Shown here in pieces: positions 32,401 to 34,959 of a stretch of DNA of 34,959 nt. Source of the stretch: Bdellovibrionales bacterium RIFOXYA1_FULL_36_14 (GTDB lineage Bacteria > Bdellovibrionota > Bacteriovoracia > Bacteriovoracales > Bacteriovoracaceae). The notes under the pieces were generated by a model. It was not told the DNA's origin. It saw only the letters and a program-made list of their open reading frames with translations, and ran no database searches. The translations under genes were made by a program, and so were the position numbers. The stretch lies in contig MEPW01000029.1 in the NCBI GenBank assembly GCA_001769975.1, positions 1 to 34,959 on the forward strand. The letters are read 5' to 3'. Each line of letters opens with the position of its first letter. The first letter of the stretch is position 1.

Positions 32401-34959
32401 ATGAATAATAAAAAGTTAATCACACTCACTATACTATGGTTAGTAATTTTTTCTAACTCATATGCAAAGGACTGGGTTTTTAAGAATAGTTTGGGGACGA
32501 CGTATGTAGTGACTTATTCGGAGGAAGGTCATTACTATCTGGATCATTATTATGCACCCAACGGAAAATTACAAGAAAGGGTTCATCATTTGTTTTTTCC
32601 CTCCGAAAAACTATTAAATACATATCTTCACAAGCACTATAATCAATTTGTTGATAAGGCAATTTGGGATTTCTTGGCGCTAGATGAAATATTATCAGCT
32701 ACTGATAAACCGGTGACTAATTCTACTATTGAAAAAAGTGCTTCAAATAAACAGATATGGAAGATTAAAAATACTTGGAGTGAACAATGGGAAAAGGAGT
32801 ATGCACGCTGGATTGAAGAAAGTGTTAGCAAGGAATATCTAAAAGACCATGGTGTGTCGAGTGATTGTGCAGATGTTGCTTATGCCTTAAGATGGATATT
32901 TTTCAGGATAAATTATCTACCAGCAGCCAATACCCTGGCTGGTTCTGGTATGTTGTTTACTCACGAATCTTTCAAGGATGAGTGGAAGAATTTGCAAACT
33001 ACTAACGATTGGCACCACGATGAGCTTTTTTTAGCGGCTCTTAATTATTTACTGGACAATACCTACACCCATACTCTTTTAGCCGATTCTTACCCGGTGA
33101 AAATCACTACTGACGTGTTAATTTCAGGGATCATTTATCTTACCTTACATGGAGAGTTTGGACACACCCAAATAATTTCAAAAACTAATTATCAAGATAG
33201 TGAACAGATTCCAATTTTACTCCTTTCTGGTACAGTGCCCAGGGCAATAAGAGATATGCATGAGGAGATGTTTTCACCGACAACCCATGTTTCTTCCGAT
33301 AATGGCGGTCTTATACAAATAAGATGGCCAATTAATATTTCAGGTGCTTGGAAGTTGGTTAATAAAACCCAAATGCCTGCCTACTCAGAAGAACAATATG
33401 CTAGTGATTATATGGGATCAGAAATTAGTTTTGCTTTTGCTACTTTTAAAAGATTGAATTTAAATTATCAACCCAAGCTAATTTTGAATAAGCAAATTGA
33501 TGATGTACTGGAAATGATTAAAAGAAGAATTGAAATTGTGGAAGAGGGTTATCGTATTTGCCAGATTGAAGATTGTTCTCCAACTACTTTGAATTACGAG
33601 AATTGGAGTACACCAAGCAGAGATAACAGAATATCGGAGGCTATCTGTGCAATAGATCGTTTTGTTGTTAGTAGCCAGGATAATCATGATCTGAATTTAT
33701 TATGGCAGAGTTCTTTGAAAGAACGATTCGTGGAAATTAATGATCAGCAATATAGTTTGGAAAAAATTAAATATTTGTGGGAATATAATTTATACTCCTT
33801 TGATCCACGTGATTCAATAAACATACGGTGGGGGGCCAATCTTGACGTTATTGCCCAGATGCTGTTTCAAAAAACCAAAGATGCGTTAGAGCAAAGAACA
33901 CGAGTGATTAATCAGCAAATAGCCAGTTTACAATGTGTAGGTTCAAATGTTTGCGAGTTGGGAGATGTTAACTGGCGGAAGTACAATACTTATGAAATGG
34001 ATGGTTTATTATTCAAAATCGATGAGATTGTGGCTGAATTTCAAAGGATATTTTCTAATAAGGAGTATAGAAAATTGGTTTCAGCAATGGAAAAATTTGT
34101 TTTAAACGTTAATAATGAAGATTTTTTGTTTTTTGATTTGATGAGCTTTCTACCATTTTTAAACAGCGATCCCAGAGTTTCTCAAGAGGAGAGATGGGGT
34201 AGTAAACGATTTGATTATAATTACCTTAAATTAGCCTCTAATTTATCATCGCTACAAATAAGTTCCAACGGGATAGCGTTGATTGACAATCAAAAATTAA
34301 TTGATCTAGAAAATAAAAAGGAAGTTTTTTTACCAGAAAAAATCATAAGCTTGTCTCAGCATCCTCAAACCGGATTTACCGTGGGAGTTCATGAAAATGG
34401 CCAGGGTAAAACCATCATTTTATATAGACCGGATACGGCAAACGTTGAGAGTATTAAATTAGAGAATGATTACGAGGGAGTGAATGTTAAGACGTTGTGG
34501 CACTCATCATCTATTTTTTCAGTCCTGGCGGGGTTTGATCTTTATATTTTTAAAATAAGTTTGGAAGATCTTGATGAAGCCGTTTTAATTTTTAAATATA
34601 ATAACATTCAGGCACTGACGAATACTGATGGATTCACTGGTGACGATAAATATAAAGTGCGGTTAATTTTTCAATTATCAGGTGAAGATAAGCGTAGGTT
34701 TATTTTGAGTGGCGAAAATGAAGACTCTACGGTTAAAGAATTAAATTTTAAATTAGATGATCTTTCGCAATATTCAGTAGTTGGTGAAACCAGGCAATAT
34801 TTGATTCTTAATCACCTGGCCAAAGGTATGGATACTGAAACTTGCACTTTATTTCTAGATAAGGCTGATGGTGAAGTCTATTCACCGCTGGAAAAGACTT
34901 CTTGTGTTTCAAATGTAATAGACGATTTAAATGCGCTGATCACTATCCGACATGGTGGA
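32401..34959 (+). CDS. Large exported protein of unknown family, partial at window end
   Basis: An uninterrupted frame of 853 codons that runs off the window, so the C-terminus is missing. A clear signal peptide spans residues 1-22, cut after SYA. Around residue 153 lies SSDCADVAYALRWIFFRINYLP with Cys156, and at 250-259 HGEFGHTQII with His250 and His255; the Cys at a helix start and His on a later strand resemble papain-fold (NlpC/P60- or transglutaminase-like) enzymes. Residues about 380-560 look helical. From about 620 on, short beta-like repeats suggest a propeller-like region. An in-frame TAA at 32365 fixes the ATG; the Shine-Dalgarno is weak. No known family is recognised. Confidence 0.75.
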   Translation, partial: MNNKKLITLTILWLVIFSNSYAKDWVFKNSLGTTYVVTYSEEGHYYLDHYYAPNGKLQERVHHLFFPSEKLLNTYLHKHYNQFVDKAIWDFLALDEILSATDKPVTNSTIEKSASNKQIWKIKNTWSEQWEKEYARWIEESVSKEYLKDHGVSSDCADVAYALRWIFFRINYLPAANTLAGSGMLFTHESFKDEWKNLQTTNDWHHDELFLAALNYLLDNTYTHTLLADSYPVKITTDVLISGIIYLTLHGEFGHTQIISKTNYQDSEQIPILLLSGTVPRAIRDMHEEMFSPTTHVSSDNGGLIQIRWPINISGAWKLVNKTQMPAYSEEQYASDYMGSEISFAFATFKRLNLNYQPKLILNKQIDDVLEMIKRRIEIVEEGYRICQIEDCSPTTLNYENWSTPSRDNRISEAICAIDRFVVSSQDNHDLNLLWQSSLKERFVEINDQQYSLEKIKYLWEYNLYSFDPRDSINIRWGANLDVIAQMLFQKTKDALEQRTRVINQQIASLQCVGSNVCELGDVNWRKYNTYEMDGLLFKIDEIVAEFQRIFSNKEYRKLVSAMEKFVLNVNNEDFLFFDLMSFLPFLNSDPRVSQEERWGSKRFDYNYLKLASNLSSLQISSNGIALIDNQKLIDLENKKEVFLPEKIISLSQHPQTGFTVGVHENGQGKTIILYRPDTANVESIKLENDYEGVNVKTLWHSSSIFSVLAGFDLYIFKISLEDLDEAVLIFKYNNIQALTNTDGFTGDDKYKVRLIFQLSGEDKRRFILSGENEDSTVKELNFKLDDLSQYSVVGETRQYLILNHLAKGMDTETCTLFLDKADGEVYSPLEKTSCVSNVIDDLNALITIRHGG

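Overview
The window is about 35 kb of AT-rich chromosome from a Gram-negative bacterium. It is densely coded, and most genes sit in short operons with overlapping starts and stops. The gene order rpsB-tsf-pyrH-frr-uppS-cdsA-rseP-tsaB, the several lipoproteins, an outer-membrane barrel-like protein, a heptosyltransferase-like protein, a DUF4416 protein and the gammaproteobacterial-type gshA point to a proteobacterial-grade organism. Bdellovibrionota or another delta-like lineage is my best guess, but this is inference from gene content and not a phylogenetic result. I see no insertion sequence, CRISPR array, prophage, tRNA or rRNA.

Layout. Positions 1-9176 (+) hold translation and envelope genes: rpsB and tsf, a strong terminator, then pyrH, frr, uppS, cdsA, rseP, tsaB, a phosphatidylserine decarboxylase-like protein, pssA and a barrel-like protein. 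dxr, often found between cdsA and rseP, is not there. Next come truA and tig (+), hisC (-) and then hemN, an EI24/CysZ-like membrane protein and a GT9-like protein (+). Positions 15.7-17.1 kb (-) hold an orphan PstS-like lipoprotein coupled to a small membrane protein. A 489-base gap with an isolated terminator hairpin leads to rex (+), a TAXI-type binding lipoprotein, acylphosphatase, a DUF4416 protein and a stand-alone receiver domain. On the minus strand follow a secreted alpha-amylase of the plant-type subfamily and gshA. Then come a Cys-rich lipoprotein (+), a 79-residue conserved protein (-), a HAD phosphatase (+) and ppdK (-).

From 28.25 kb a compact operon encodes a biotin-dependent, Na+-translocating decarboxylase, most likely methylmalonyl-CoA decarboxylase (order A-D-C-B), followed by a GNAT acetyltransferase. 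The window ends inside a large exported protein of unknown family, at least 853 residues long, with a possible Cys-His catalytic pair.

How the genes fit together. Rex (NADH sensing), pyruvate phosphate dikinase, the sodium-pumping decarboxylase and oxygen-independent HemN suggest a facultative or fermentative metabolism using PEP/pyruvate interconversion and a propionate-type pathway. The amylase could supply sugars from extracellular or prey/host alpha-glucan. The points most worth a second look are the Psd-like protein that lacks the pyruvoyl-forming serine, the plant-type amylase, the large terminal protein, the gap before rex with its terminator and candidate Rex operator, and the orphan solute-binding lipoproteins.
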